From Cladophialophora immunda (Eukaryota; Ascomycota; Eurotiomycetes; Chaetothyriales; Herpotrichiellaceae): 64,000 nt of DNA. Where the stretch lies: NCBI RefSeq assembly GCF_000835495.1, contig NW_015622543.1:1111720-1175719 (forward strand), given 5' to 3'. This document shows positions 35,507 to 48,082 of this stretch, in pieces; position 1 is the first letter of the stretch; each line of letters starts with the position of its first letter. Made by a program: the position numbers and the translations under genes. A model generated the notes under the pieces. The model saw only the letters and a program-made list of their open reading frames with translations, did no database searches and was not told where the DNA came from.

Positions 35507-38500
35507 TCACAAGACATTTTGCTCACGAATCCCTCTCTGTAACATGCCCGCCTTCAGCTCCTTATGTGTCATAGGAAATCCGCTAATGGGCCATGAAACC
35601 GCCTGTCCCGCCTCCATTGGAGGCTTCAGCTTTACGAGCAAGCTCTGCGGAGCGGTGTCACCCTCCGTGTCGTCCAATCCGCAGGGGATCTCGAATGGCT
35701 TGTTATCCCTTTCGACCTGCAAAAGAGTCTCCTTCCAACCTCTTCGTATCGGAATGGCTGTCTCATGCCGGTTTTCGGTCTGGTGATAGAATCCTTCAAT
35801 GCGATAGATTAGATTGCGGATCGCCGTGCTGGGCGTCTGTAACCGGCAGAGAATGCGGCCACGTATTTCCTCTCTCCCTCTGTTGCGCACATGGCTATAT
35901 TCAATCCGGTCAGGTTCGAAGAACAAAAGCGAGGCCGTGAGCTTGTACGCTATCGTCTCGACCTGGCTCCAGAGACCGTTGGGGTTTTTGGATTTCTCAG
36001 AAGCCATGTACGCCTTGCTGACTATCTCCTCGAGATTGCGCATCTTGTTCCAATCGTCGAGCGCCACCGGCTCATGCAGATCGACAGTCAGGCGGAAGTG
36101 GCGATGAGGCGAAAAGTTCTTGCTCTGGCTCTTGGCAAATGCCTCCCAGACGGTATCTGTATTGACGACGTTCTTGTAATAGGCTGCCGCAACATCCGCA
36201 AGGCCTGCGAATTTCATCCAGCTGGGTATGTTCGTTTCTTTCAGCTGTTTACCGGTACCCAAAGAGACCAGGATGTCCAGGGGCTTCTTATAGCCTCTGT
36301 GCGCTGGCCAGATCCTGTTTTGCTCTTCGAGGGCACATTGGACAGGGAGATTAGAGTGCAAGGCACCGTCTCTGAAAGGGACCTGTCCTTGTCTCCGGTT
36401 TTCTGGATCGTCGATTCGCCATTCACGAAAGTATCCTGGTGCGGCGGACGTTGCCATGGCCCTTGGAATTCCTCGTCAGCCGAGACACCAGTCGCACATT
36501 GACAGGAGGCATACATACGCTTCCCAAACACAGGCTTCATTGTCAGGGTTGTCCTGCCGCTCAAACCCCTTGTTTTCCACCAAGTCGTCGCGTTCGGAAA
36601 GGTCTTCGCGATCGTAAGACGCCCGACTGTAATTCGTGAAGAGGCAAGGCTCGCCATCGCTTGTACTCGTGACTGCAACCCGTGTTATTCTCTGCTTGTG
36701 GGTAGTTACGGCTCCGCCAAATATGGGCTGATCCTGGTCGAAAAACTCAAGCAAGCTAGCCTTGAGATTCGAGCTCCTGTAGCGACTCTTAATAAGACGG
36801 AGAGTCATCATGACAATTGCGACCTTGGACCTGTCAAAGAGCTTGAGAGGATCGACTTTCCAGAATTCGCCGAAGCGGTCTTTTTCGAAAACTCTCTGGG
36901 CCAGCTTGAGGAACTTGGAAGAAAGCTCAGCTGCCTTATTCGCTTCTGGCAAACAGGCAATAGCCAGTGATATGATACCCCCTGATGGTGTGGTCAGCTC
37001 ATCCGCCATGGTGATTCTGTAAATACACACCTGTGCTGGTGCCAACGACCAAGTCGAAGAATTCTGCGATCGGTAGCCCCAAGCCTGTCCTCTGCTCGAT
37101 CTTCTGGATTAGAGCTAGCTCAATAATACCCCTGACTCCGCCACCATCCAGCGTGAGTATTCTGATGCCTCCGCATCGAGGGTTGAGTCTGGCAATTTGC
37201 GGTTGCATGGGAGGCACTTCTGGTGATCTGCCCGGTGCGACTGGTCGCGCGCTCTGTTGGTCGTGCCACTGCATTGCCGTGGTGCGACACAAAATGCATT
37301 CCCGCATGGCGTAGTGATAGCTCTTCTGTGGAAGAGCCTCACCAAAGTCTTTTACGCAGTCCTCACAAAACCCATGTCCACAGGGGAGAACATGGTCGGG
37401 CGAGTATTGCAGACAAGCAAAGCAGGTCATATTGCTTTTCACAGTTGACCACACTGCAGTCGGTCGACTGAAATTGTCCGAATTGAAAGTAACGACGCGT
37501 GTGAGGGGAGCATTTGTGGGATCGTGATCATTCCCAAGGATCCTGCGTCTAAGCGCGGAGGAGCTTTCGAGAGTCGGAGCACTGGCTTTCCAAAGTTCCG
37601 AATAGAAGCAATTGAAATATTTCCTAATGCCAGCAACTACATCAGACGTTTCCTTCTCAAAGGCTGAGCGGTCAATCGAGCCATTCCAGATGAGGCATTT
37701 TTCACTTTGGTGGCGATCGTGGTTGTACGCGTGGTTGACGCATCTGGTACCATCGCCCATCCAGAGAGAGCACCGTAAGAATTGCCTTTGATAGAGCTGG
37801 AGTCCCTTGAGACATAGTTCCCCCAAGCCGTCATCAAAGATTTCATCGGGTTCGCGGCCTCTCCCAGTCAGCATTTTACACACGCCGTCCGTGTACACAT
37901 CGACTTACCGAGCGTCGAAGACCTGTAGTTATAGGCAACCAAGCAGATAGCAACAATGACCTCAAATTTGGCGAATTTCTCAACAGTGGTTCCTAGATGG
38001 CGTAGTAGATTTGCGATGTGGCCCGGAATGGAGATGGGAGTAGGATTGTCTCTCCTTGCGGCGACATGGAAATCGAAGGGTTCATCGTATTCCGCAAAAT
38101 GTCTGAACGCTCGATTCGTCAGGTTAATTGCAGATGCCACGTTCTGCCGGAAGTAGGATTTGGATCTGGCTTTTTGAGCCGACTGGACGCCGTCGACGAT
38201 CAATTTGCGAAGGTGAGAGTATTGCTTATATACGCCATCGGGCGGCTGTCTCTTCTGCAAACCTATGCTTGGGATGTAACAGATCTTTGTTTCGCGGAAG
38301 AAGAGTCCGAAGTACTGATCGTTATCGTGTATTCTGTCCTCCATCCACTTGCAATTCTGGTCGTGCTCGTTCTTGTATTCCTTCAATATCCGGGAATCGT
38401 CCCAGATCTCGCCAAAATCTTGAAACCTCTCATGGTTGAGGTCGACATCCTCGTAGAAAGAGTCATGATGTTCCTTTGGTGCATTCAGGACAACAAGTAA

Positions 38501-39706
38501 GGTCCTCGGTGAGCTTCTCCGTACCGATGTTCTCACCGCAGACACAGCCCACTCGAGCAGCCGCTGCATCTCCCGTTTCATCTTCTGTGGCTGGTTTACC
38601 ACAAACACAACGACATCACTGAACGCATAGAGAAACCGCGCATAGAATACGTCAGCGCTTGTCTTTCCCAATTCCTTGAAGCCGGGGGTCTTGATGACAA
38701 GTTCCATCAGGAGATGACCCTCCATGCCAACAGTCGAATGAGCTTCTGGAAGGCTAATCGCTTCAGAAAGCGGTCTGGATTGTGCGACTTGTGAACTGGC
38801 GGATACACCGCGTGCCCTAGAGGGGAGGGGAATTCTGGCAGTGGTACTCCTCTCGGCGTCCGTCTTCATGCTGCCGGCGGAAAACCCTTCACAGTCCGCA
38901 TAGAGAATTGGCACATCATCTTGGTTGCCATGGTCGTCATTAGCGTGTGCTAGCTCTTGGTCCCGGTAGAGGTGGACGCCGACCGACGTCGGACGCATTG
39001 ATTTCATCTCGGAGGTCGATCTAGTGACCGGGCCACGGCGCTGGCATTTGAATATTCGGCTCCAGTCCATAACGCCTGAGGCCTGCATCTGGTCGACAAT
39101 TCCAACTGTTCTCATTGCGCGCACAAGAGTTGACTTCCCTACTCCAGTGTCCCCAATGAAAGAAACCAGGCTTGGGTACTGTCCAAGGCTGTAATGGGCG
39201 CCTGGATTGCAAAGATTTTTGAAGCGGTCAGAAACCTGCAGGATGGGCTGTTCACCCTGCGCTGTCTGGCTGGCCATAGTTACTCGAAACCACTCTGCTT
39301 CCTGATCGAGTTGATGATGGTTTGTTTGAGCGCAATCGTCAATATTTGGGGGTATGATAACTTGAATGCAACCATCGGCCAAGGCACTGTATTTCCGATG
39401 GTCCCCGTGCCTCTTTTGACGTAAGCCTGAGAAGTGGCTATACCAACAGGAAGAGTGCCCCTCGAGCTCGCAGCTCGTTGCATGTCCGCATTCATCTCTG
39501 TGGCAATGGTTGATGCAATAATACAACCGAGCTTCCTCGGGGTCGAGGTCATAGCTGCAGCGTGAGCAGAGTGCCAGATCTTTGATATCCCTCTGCAGTC
39601 CACATTGTTCACAATAGAGGGCCGATAGGAACCCTTGCTCATTGAGTGAAATTGAAGTTGGTTGTCTTCGAGGATTTGTACTAGAATCGCCGGAGGTTGC
39701 CTCCAT
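35507..39706 (-). CDS. Zn-finger / P-loop GTPase / RING / patatin multidomain protein
   Basis: Exons 39706-37909, 37858-37031, 36981-36519 and 36461-35507 give 1347 residues in one frame. Order of parts: residues about 30-95, a Cys/His-rich module (CEQCGL, CSRC, CINHCHRDECGH) resembling B-box-like fingers; about 175-420, a P-loop GTPase with IGDTGVGKSTLVRAM (G1), YADCEGFS (a DxxG-like G3) and LLVVLNAPKE (G4 position, not a canonical NKxD); about 710-770, a C3HC4 RING (CFACLQYSPDHVLPCGHGFC, then CVKDF and CILCRTT); from about 820, a patatin lipase with LTLDGGGVRG, VVGTSTGG (nucleophile serine) and FRDGALHSNLP (catalytic Asp). Proteins combining RING and patatin exist in moulds but their role is not known to me. 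The architecture suggests a nucleotide-gated, possibly ubiquitin-linked lipase, i.e. a stress or immune-type effector (inference). Confidence 0.88.
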
Positions 39707-40381
39707 CGTTTGCGAAGTATGTGAGAGCTCAAGGAAGTACGGCCCTCGTTGAGATGATGGAAATCAACTCACACGGTAGGAATTCTGGGGGTCTGGAATA
39801 GACATTTTTCAATTTGCTGTTCGACGCGTGATCGGGATGGCGCCCTCCCGTATTCTCGCCCATTCAAGAGCCCCCTTCTGAATGTCGGTGTGCAGAGATG
39901 CGCCTAGGAAACAGCCAAACGTGAAAGTCCCTGGCACTTTTGTTTGACCCTGGCGTTTCCATCGGGCTCAACGGAGCATGTGTTGACCGAAAGTCCTCGA
40001 GAAGGCACAGATTCCAGTCAGGCTGAGAATGTGGCGCTCCGTGTCCACCAATCAAGCAGGATATAGGTGTGACGGGACAATCTAGACCACATGAGTTTCA
40101 GAATTGGACACCACAAATACGAATTTCAGGCAGCAAAGCTGTCGAAAGAAGAGGACCCCTATTGCTAGCGCAAAATGCACAGGACTGTGATGTGATCTGA
40201 GCCACGAACCACTGCTCTCCCAAGTGGGATCCCAGGCCACCGCGAAGACGACCATCCTGGGCAACAATTTCAATTTCTCGGCCTCAACGCCTCGTTCACC
40301 CTGTGCCTTGGTGATAAGACATGCTACTCAGCCGGCCAGCCATGAGGGCCCTGCGCTTCTCATCTCAATTCCAACACAATA
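39707..40381. promoter_or_regulatory. Divergent promoter region, GTPase-RING-patatin / permease
   Basis: 675 bp between divergent start codons. No other feature was recognised. Confidence 0.4.
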
Positions 40382-42596
40382 ATGGCAACACCGCGTGAGG
40401 CATACAATTTGGGAGTTATGCGGACGAACACTGGAGAGCCTGGTAACCCAGGAGGTTTATCATTGCTGAATGAGCCAGCAAATAATATTCCTCAGCCTGA
40501 TGTCGACGTTGTCGAACCCGGAAGACAGTCTGAAAGCACAGAGAGGTCCAACAGAAGCGATGAGGAGATCATATATAATGGTGCTGTCGGACAAAAGGAT
40601 ACCACATCTCTTAGGTGCGTACAATGGATTCCCTCGTGAGGCTGGAGACTGACCAGAGGCTAGACGAGACCTTGGAGAGCGGCACGTCAACATGATCACC
40701 TTTTCATGTGTCATTGGCATAGGTCTCTTCCTGCAGAATGGCAGGATTATAAACCTTGCAGGACCAGGAATGGCGTGGTTGGCATACCCATTGATGGGGA
40801 CGATCGTCTGGTCCGTACAAGCAGCTCTCGGAGAAATGTCAGCGCTTTTCCCAGTACCAGGGGCGTTGTTCGAAATGCCCTGTAGGTTTTTGGATCAATC
40901 AATTGGATATGCTGTAGGGTGGACAGCATGGTGACTCTGTTCCCCCCGTCTACCATGCCCTGACACTGATGGCAACAGGTTCGCGTGGGTTGTTATCATT
41001 GCCGCAGAATTGCAAGGAGTAGCAGGACTCTTCCAATTCGGATTCAAGTCGTCAGATCTCGAAAGGTTGCACTATCCAGAGCACTCGCTAGAGTGGGGAA
41101 CTAGCAGCGTCAACCCTGCCGTCTGGATATCAATCTTCCTCGTCCTTGTACTGCTTGTCAACCTCCTCCGTGTGCGGTGGTTCGGTGAACTTGAGTACTG
41201 GATTGGTGTTATGAAAATGCTGTTCATCGTTGGGTTGATACTCTTCAATATCGGTATCAATATCGAGACGGGAAACCATTTTCGCTTTTACAATAGCCCA
41301 TGGGGATTCATCTCACATGGATGGACAACACCAAGCGGTGCCGTCCAGACCGGCGGCTGGGCACACCTTGCGAGCGTTTGGACGGCGATGACACTGACCA
41401 TATTCTCTATGATCGGGTTTGAAGCCGTCACGATCACTGCCGCCGAGAACCGAGAGCTCCGTACCTATGAAGGCGTCAAGATCTCCAGCAGGAAAATCGC
41501 CATCCGGATCATCTTGCTTTACAGCCTCACTACCTTCACGGTCGGATTGAATGTGCCGTACGATGAGCCACTGCTAGCGAACCGAGATATCTCTGTCCTG
41601 GACAACGGAACTCATTCTGCATTCGTCATTGCTGCAATCCGGGCGGGAAAGAAGTTTTGGCCAAACTTCTTCAACGGGTTCTTCATCCTATCTGCAACAT
41701 CTTCCGGTATCAATTCATTGTACTTGTCGTCTCGCGTCTTGCATGCACTTGCTCTCTCCCAAGGTGCATGGCCAAGGTGCCTAAGAACGGTGCAGAACCG
41801 TCTGAAAGAGACCGGATCCAAGGGGGTTCCACGCAATGCGGTGTTGATAAGTTGGCTTTTTGGTTTTCTCGGATATTTGGCGGCAGGTACCACGCCTTCA
41901 CATGTGAGTAAACAAATTTCCAGGTCCGTGCGAGGCTGACATGGAAAAGGAATTGGGCCGACTCGCCCTCAACTCGACAGTCTCGATGCTCATCGTCTAC
42001 GCAGTGATCTGCGTGACCTTCCTGAGGTACAAAGCAATGTGGGTTTCGATGCCTTCGGTATGGATTCAGTTGACATTTCCCAGCATCAAACAAGCATCCA
42101 CCGGCCAATTCCGAGGTACAGACTTTATTGAGCCGCAGCAGAATCTGAGGGCGTACTCCCGAAGGAAGGATTCCCAGACTTATCCGTACCGATCAAACTG
42201 GCAGCCTTTGCGAACGTGCTATGCCCTCTTCGGAAGCACCATGATGATCGTCCTCAATGGTTGGCGGTCGATCATTCCATTCAGTCCGCCAGATTTTGTG
42301 GCATCCTACATCAGCGTGAGCCTGCCGAGATCATGAAGTGAGGAACAAGCCTTGAAAGTCCAAACTCTGACGTTGAATAGATTGCCATATTCATTATTCT
42401 TTGTATACTCTACCGTTGGCATCTACACCGTCAACTTCTACCTCGACTGCGTCCGACCATGAACCTCAGATATCCTGTTGAAATGGATATCAATAACCCC
42501 AAAGCTGGTCGAGATAGGCTTCGATTTGAAAAGGAGGATAGGCTGAGAACAAGAGCAATCAAAACTGGAGAATGGGGTTGGGTATGGCTTAAATAA
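40382..42596 (+). CDS. Amino-acid permease (APC superfamily, fungal YAT type)
   Basis: Plasma-membrane proton-coupled amino-acid transporter. Exons 40382-40614, 40664-40930, 40979-41903, 41950-42315 and 42381-42596 give 668 residues. A 75-residue polar N-terminus is followed by RHVNMITFSCVIGIGLFLQ, the first helix of the family, then GEMSALFPVPGALFEMPCRF and GWTAWFAWVVIIAAELQ. SMIGFEAVTITAAENRELR is the conserved helix 6 region. YRSNWQPLRTCYALFGST and the terminal WVWLK are typical of fungal YAT members. A 57-bp stretch at 42027-42083 has GT, branch-like and AG signals in phase and may be a further intron (then 649 residues). The loop before YRSNWQP is longer than usual, so the model may be imperfect there. 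The substrate is not predictable. Confidence 0.85.
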
Positions 42597-42620
42597 AGGG
42601 CTGTTGGTCCCTTGCCGCTT

Positions 42621-45600
42621 CTAGCTATTTGGCAATGTAGCAGGGTGCCCAGGATCCATTGCCACCGGGTAGAGGTCGTTGAGAGGGATGGTTTGCTGAT
42701 GTGTCTGCGGAGGACTCCAGGCACAATATCGAGTGAGATAGCCCTTGTCGTTCTTAATATGAAAAATTACAACTTCGCCTGCGCTTGATGCTGCGATTTG
42801 AACCCCAATTCCCGGACGGTTGCTGTTTCGCTCGAAAGGACTGAGGCCCTCCGATATACTCGTAGAGACGTGCTCTGCTTCCCATTCATTCGGCCTGCTG
42901 GATTTGCGAATAAGATAGACATTGGTTTCCTCATTGACAATGATAAAGCATGGGCTTCCTCCAGGCATCGCGATGGCACGGTGGACACGGTCAATGGATA
43001 AGTTCCGCCCAATAATCTGTTGAGGGCCAGCTTGAGTGCGCTCAATTGACTCTACAGACGGTTGGTGACTGTGAGCAGAAGCAGCACCAATGATGAAGGT
43101 TGTCTGTCCAGTAGTGTGAAAGCACGGCAGAGCCGTCAGTCCAGGCTCCGACGATTCCTGGCTCGTGGTCAGTCATGTCTAGAATGACGCATCAGTCCGG
43201 TAAGAATAAGTCTGTCGCTTACCACTTTTATCTTCTTCTCAAACCTAATGCGGTGGGAGAGGTTTCCATTTAAGTGTTGGGGAATGTTGAAAAGCCAGAA
43301 CAGAGTACTTCCCTCGTCATCACGATACTGCGTTCCTACAAGGACTCGACGCTGATCTGTGGAAAACGATACCCTCTGCTGGCGCACTTTGCCCCAGAAT
43401 GCCGAATCCGCCTTTTGCATGATGTGCAAGTTGGATTTCGTGTTCGGTACAAGTGATTGACTGCAATATGAGCGCATGCTGGGCGTCGCAGTTGAGATGA
43501 TCCGCAGTTCGGTCATTGCAGCGACAGCAAGCTTGGTTCCGTCATACGAAAAGGCTAGACTTTGTGGAGGCTTGTCGAATGGCATTTCCCCTGCTAATTT
43601 GCCAGTAGCACTGAAGAGAGAAAGTTGGAAAGATTTGTTAGGCTCTTCCTGAGTGACAGTAGCAAAGTGAGAAGCACCAGTGGCTGCAAGTATGATGTCG
43701 TGCAGGAACTTCTCCCCTTCCAGGCGAGAGCTACCGCCATTCAAAGGTGAGCGACAGATCCGATTTGAAGACCAGACGATCAAGTTCGAACCATCTGGGC
43801 TAAGCGCCGACTGGAGGGGAGGGAGAGATGGAGGTGATTCAGACTTGTTGTGCTTGTGAATAGTGGGTTTGAGCTTGCTCGAAGGCTTTAAGGATGATGC
43901 TATGTCTGCAAAGAATCCTAGCGTTCTTGAAGATTGGCGAAGTGAGTTCATAGATGGAGTTCGGGGCGTAGGAGGCTGTGGGCATGTGTTCACGCTTCCT
44001 TGGTCGCTCGAAAGAGCCTCTCTACTCCCAGTTGGACTCTCTAAGAGTTGTTCATTCTCTAGGTGGGCATCTTCTCTTTCCAGAATAAGCTCTTCTGACT
44101 CAGGATTGAGGCTAACCAGCTTGTGCAGAGTTTCGTAGATTTCACACAACGGAGTGACCCTTCTGGCTTTCCGGACTGTGGTCTTCTCAGGGTGGGGGAA
44201 TGGACAATCAAAACAGACGTCGACGACATCTTGACCGTCTTCGGGTACCTACTAGGGTTTAGAATAAGCTCTGCTATCAATGATTACTTTACTTACTTCT
44301 CGACCACTGCACACGATACAGTCCGCGAGCATCGCGAAGTCTATTGGATGAAGCTTGCTGCAGCCGAGCACATATATGGCTTGTTGAGAGGTTACGTCTG
44401 GACTTTCAAGACTGTGTGATCGGGCAACATCAGCTCGAGGTGGAGTCCACGTTCGGATCTGCTCAGACAAGTGATTGTAGACACGCAACAAAGGCCCTTC
44501 TGTGTCAAAAACCTTCAGGTTGCGGCGTTCGAGATCCTCGGCGATTCTCTGATAGGGAGGTAATTGTGTGCTTGTATTGGCCGAGGAAGCTCTCATACCA
44601 ATCGCTGTGCTCATCCAGCCGATGTTTTCGTCGCCTTCTCCGAAGGGCAAGCCAGGCTCAATATAGTTTAGAAAAGTCGATAGGGACCGTCCTTCATCGG
44701 TATGCTGGAAGGGTTCAAAGAAGGAACCAAGAGCCCTCCACTTCTGAAGCACCCCGGTGAGCTCGTCTGTGGTGAAAGTTGGACCAGGATTCCCTAAGGT
44801 GCTTTCTGAAGCGTTGATGGAAAACATGGAGCTTGAGTCACTGCTCGCGTATTGGAAGCATGCGGATATCAGCATCAATCTCAAGTCCAGTAATACCAGT
44901 ACGCTTCGGTATGCGTATCTGCATCTCCGACTAATACATGCAACTGCCTCAGGTACAGACTTCGACAGATCGAATGTGAGAGCGAACTACCAATGGTGTC
45001 AGTTTATCCTTGAATGAGATTACGAGTCGGCGCTTACATTTTCGCGGTCAGGCACATCCAGCGCAATATGCTCAACGCAAGAACTGTTGGAATTCTTGAT
45101 CTCAATGAGATCATCAACGACACCTTTGAAGATAGCCAAACTCCAGTCTCTTCCTGGGCCACGCAGATCTCTCAATGGCCATTGTCTGATGCAATTTTCG
45201 AGCTGAGAGGCCATCCTTTGTCGTGCTGACATTCGATCGTTCTGCCGCTCAATGGCAAGAGCGGTTGCCCGGATTCCCGAAAAGAACACCTGCTGAAATA
45301 TGTCCACGAAACCTCGAGTGGGTGTGTTGCCGACTTCACCACTTCGGCGCAGTGGTGCTGCTGCCTGGGAGAGACAGTTGAGACAACTCAGAAAGTCATC
45401 TGGTGAGAGAATGAAACGGTTTGGAGGGTTGAAGCGAATGCGGGTGCGTTGGACATCAAAGATGGTCTTTAAAAGGATAATATCCTTGATGTAAGCCTCG
45501 TCGACGAGAGGTGGATCTTGAAGGCTCCTTGGCCACAGCCGACCGAGGATTTCTAGAACGAGAAACGCATGGTCCTTCCTGTTGACGAGGGCTGCCCATA

Positions 45601-45628
45601 GGCGCGCAGGGTCGCGTAGATGCGGCAT
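42621..45628 (-). CDS. Orphan protein with WD40-like C-terminal region
   Basis: Exons 45628-45038, 44986-44297, 44248-43223 and 43157-42621 give 947 residues; all three introns are phase 0 (51, 48 and 65 bp). The N-terminal 500 or so residues are helical with no family I recognise (for example LWAALVNRKDHAFLVLEIL, VLVLLDLRLMLISACFQYA). After a Ser/Pro-rich linker, segments such as QSALSPDGSNLIVWSS and SLAFSYDGTKLAVAA repeat the beta-propeller blade pattern, and ASSAGEVVIFHIKN is another blade-like strand. It could be a scaffold. The ATG at 45628 is preceded in frame by a stop codon; an upstream exon cannot be excluded. The gene ends 24 bp from the stop of the convergent permease, so the 3' UTRs must overlap. 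Confidence 0.75.
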
Positions 45629-46995
45629 ACTTCATGAGACTGTGAACCCTTCCAGACCTCAATGTTGTTGGAAAGTGAGCTTTATCAACGGTAACAAGGC
45701 TGGTTCCTTGAAGAGACAAGATCCATGACGGTGGTGAGAAGAGGCTCGCGTAATTTATGAAGAGGACCGGGGGGGCGGAGTGGTCGAGGCCTAGCTATCG
45801 AAAGCCGATGGCGTTAGGCTGATGAGCTGGAGCTCAGTGCGCTGGAGTCATCGTTATTTGCCCTGCGTCTTGTGCCCAGTTGCCTGGGGTGGCAGTTGTT
45901 CGACCCCCCGTAGCGCTGGTAGGATGTGATGAGCTGGAAGCCGCCGCCACATGATCAAGCCACATCCCCCCCTTGGGCGATGCGGCTGTCGCACAGCCTG
46001 AGCGGTCGGAGACTGAACTTGTACCTGTGACGGTAGTACGAGCTACTTCTGTGAGAGACGAAATCAGTGAGATTCCTGACGCCGTGGACCTGCGAGACTA
46101 GCTGGTCCTTCCACGGCGGCCAGAAGAAACATCTCAACGCACCTACCACAATACCGCCTCCGAGGCAGGCCCAACTGAAAAACCAACTCAACGCACATCA
46201 TCCTCGTGAAGCCCCTCGAGGGGTTGGGCGCAGGCCCGACACTGGATCCATGGCCTCCATCACGAACACAAGCACGGTCACAGTATGACACAGCGAAGAA
46301 GATGGGAATCCTAGGGGAGGTCAACGAACGAGCCTGCTTCTGCTGACAGCCATATTTCCATCGTCGTAGGACTGACCACGAACTCGATAGAGCGCATTTT
46401 CACCCGCCTGGCACTCCATTCTCGCAAGAAGACAGCAGCGACAATGGTACCTTGTGGAAGGATGATCAAAAGAGATGGGTTTCATGAAGAAGAGAAGACC
46501 CTACACGGGAACAGATGGCTTGTGGGTCAATATGTGTGTACTCGGTAATCAGCCGGCGACGCTTGCTCCAGCCGAATCCGCCGCCCTTCGAGATGCTACA
46601 TAGTTTCATTGTTGCCTTCATAGCCGAACGTTCTACGAGGACTATGTGGGAGAAAGGATCGTCTCTCCATCAATCTTGAGTGTATCTTCGACGCGTCAGT
46701 TTGACGTTGAAAAGATGTTGCTGTGGATATGAACTATTCTCGAGATCTCATCCTCAGCGTCACTCTATATGCATCCATCCCGGGAAAAGAGCTTTGTTGA
46801 GCCTCCTTATTTTGAGCTCTTCAAGGAATAACACAAGGATTCACGCACCCAGCATGTTTCGCGCCGTTCTGTTCACCCTCAGGTGGAAGAAGCCCCGATA
46901 TCCAGGCCAAATTGACCAGCTCTTGAAATTCCGGCAGCCAGCAGGCCAGAGTTTATATTATACAACACTGTATCCTCCCTGTCTTCAGTCCCCAT
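45629..46995. other. Long intergenic region
   Basis: About 1.37 kb between two minus-strand genes. Short ORFs only. Between 45768 and 45910 a G7 run and a C6 run could pair, with tRNA A-box and B-box look-alikes between them, but no tRNA fold results. No gene is called. Confidence 0.4.
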
Positions 46996-48082
46996 TTACA
47001 ACTTCGCTCCCTCTTTCTTTTTCTTCATACCACCCACACCCGTGACCTCTGCTCCACTCAGAATGAAGTCTGGGTACTCGAAATCCCCTCCGGGTGATCC
47101 AGCAGAGGTGTGCCACGCGCCACCGTCCACAACCAATCTGTCTCCAGTGACATAATTCGCCGCGTCACTAAACAAATATACCGTCGCGTCTGCAATTTCT
47201 TTGATCGTCCCCCATCGTCCCAGTGGGATCCTGCGACCCACATGTTTTCCCGTCGAATCACCTCCTCTCTTGTGGTGTTGGGAAAGCCGGTCCATTCCCT
47301 CTGTGCCTGCGATCGGGCCTGGGGCGATAATGTTACTGGTGACACCGAGAGGGCCGTATTCTATCGCCACGTTTGCGGAAAGAGCATCGACGCCAGCCTT
47401 TGCAACAGCAACATGCGTCTGCATGGGCAGACCGGTGTAGTGGATTGTTGCGGACACGTAGATGATTCGGCCGCCCGGCCCTGAGGATTCTGGTTTCGGT
47501 AAGGAGGACGATGAGTTGTGCTTCTTAGCAGAGGCGACGAGGTGGGGCAGGCAGAGCTTGGTGATGTTGTAGGAGCCCAGAATGTCAATGTCCATGACGG
47601 ATTTGAAGGCGTTCGTGGAGAGTTGGGCGAGGGGGGCCAGGAAGTTGCCCGCTGCGCCAGCACTTTTTGCACCTTTTGTCAGCCAACCATGCGATTGAAA
47701 CAGCAATTCCGCGTGAAGACTAAGCAGCATGGGAAGAGTCGGGCGTATGGGATATAGGCAGTTCTTACATGAGGAAATCAATGCCCCCCAAAACCTTGAC
47801 GCATTCGTCTACCGCCTTTCCCAAGCTCTGGACATCTCTGACGTCGACTCCGCCGATTCCTAACACCTTGCTTCCTGCACGTGCCGTCTCCAGATCTTTG
47901 GCCACTGAGATTGTCTTCTCGACATTGCGCCCGACGATGCAGGCATTGGCACCCAAGTGGACGAGAGCGCGCACCTGCGCGGAGCAGATGGATCCGTTCC
48001 CGCCGGTGCAGAAGACGACTTTGTCACGGAAGAGGTCCGACTGCCACACGGAGGAGAGGTATTCGTGTTTTGCGAGAGGCAT
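46996..48082 (-). CDS. SPS19: Peroxisomal 2,4-dienoyl-CoA reductase (SDR, Sps19-like)
   Basis: The enzyme reduces 2,4-dienoyl-CoA with NADPH, allowing beta-oxidation of unsaturated fatty acids in peroxisomes. Exons 48082-47769 and 47662-46996 give 326 residues. Visible motifs are VVFCTGGNGSICSAQVRAL (cofactor loop), VGRNVEK, DFLIAGAAGNFLAP across the intron (family hallmark), DIDILGSYN, IIYVSATIHYTGLPMQ, VAVAKAGVDALS and IAPGPIAGTEGMDRL. The protein ends in AKL, a functional type of PTS1. The intron (106 bp) is longer than most here. The first ATG is at 48082; the frame opens three codons earlier only with GTG. Confidence 0.94.

Noticed and set aside
45766..45912. tRNA-like A-box and B-box look-alikes with a G7/C6 pairing
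   Set aside because: The acceptor and T stems do not pair when aligned to the boxes, and the spacing is too long. No cloverleaf forms.
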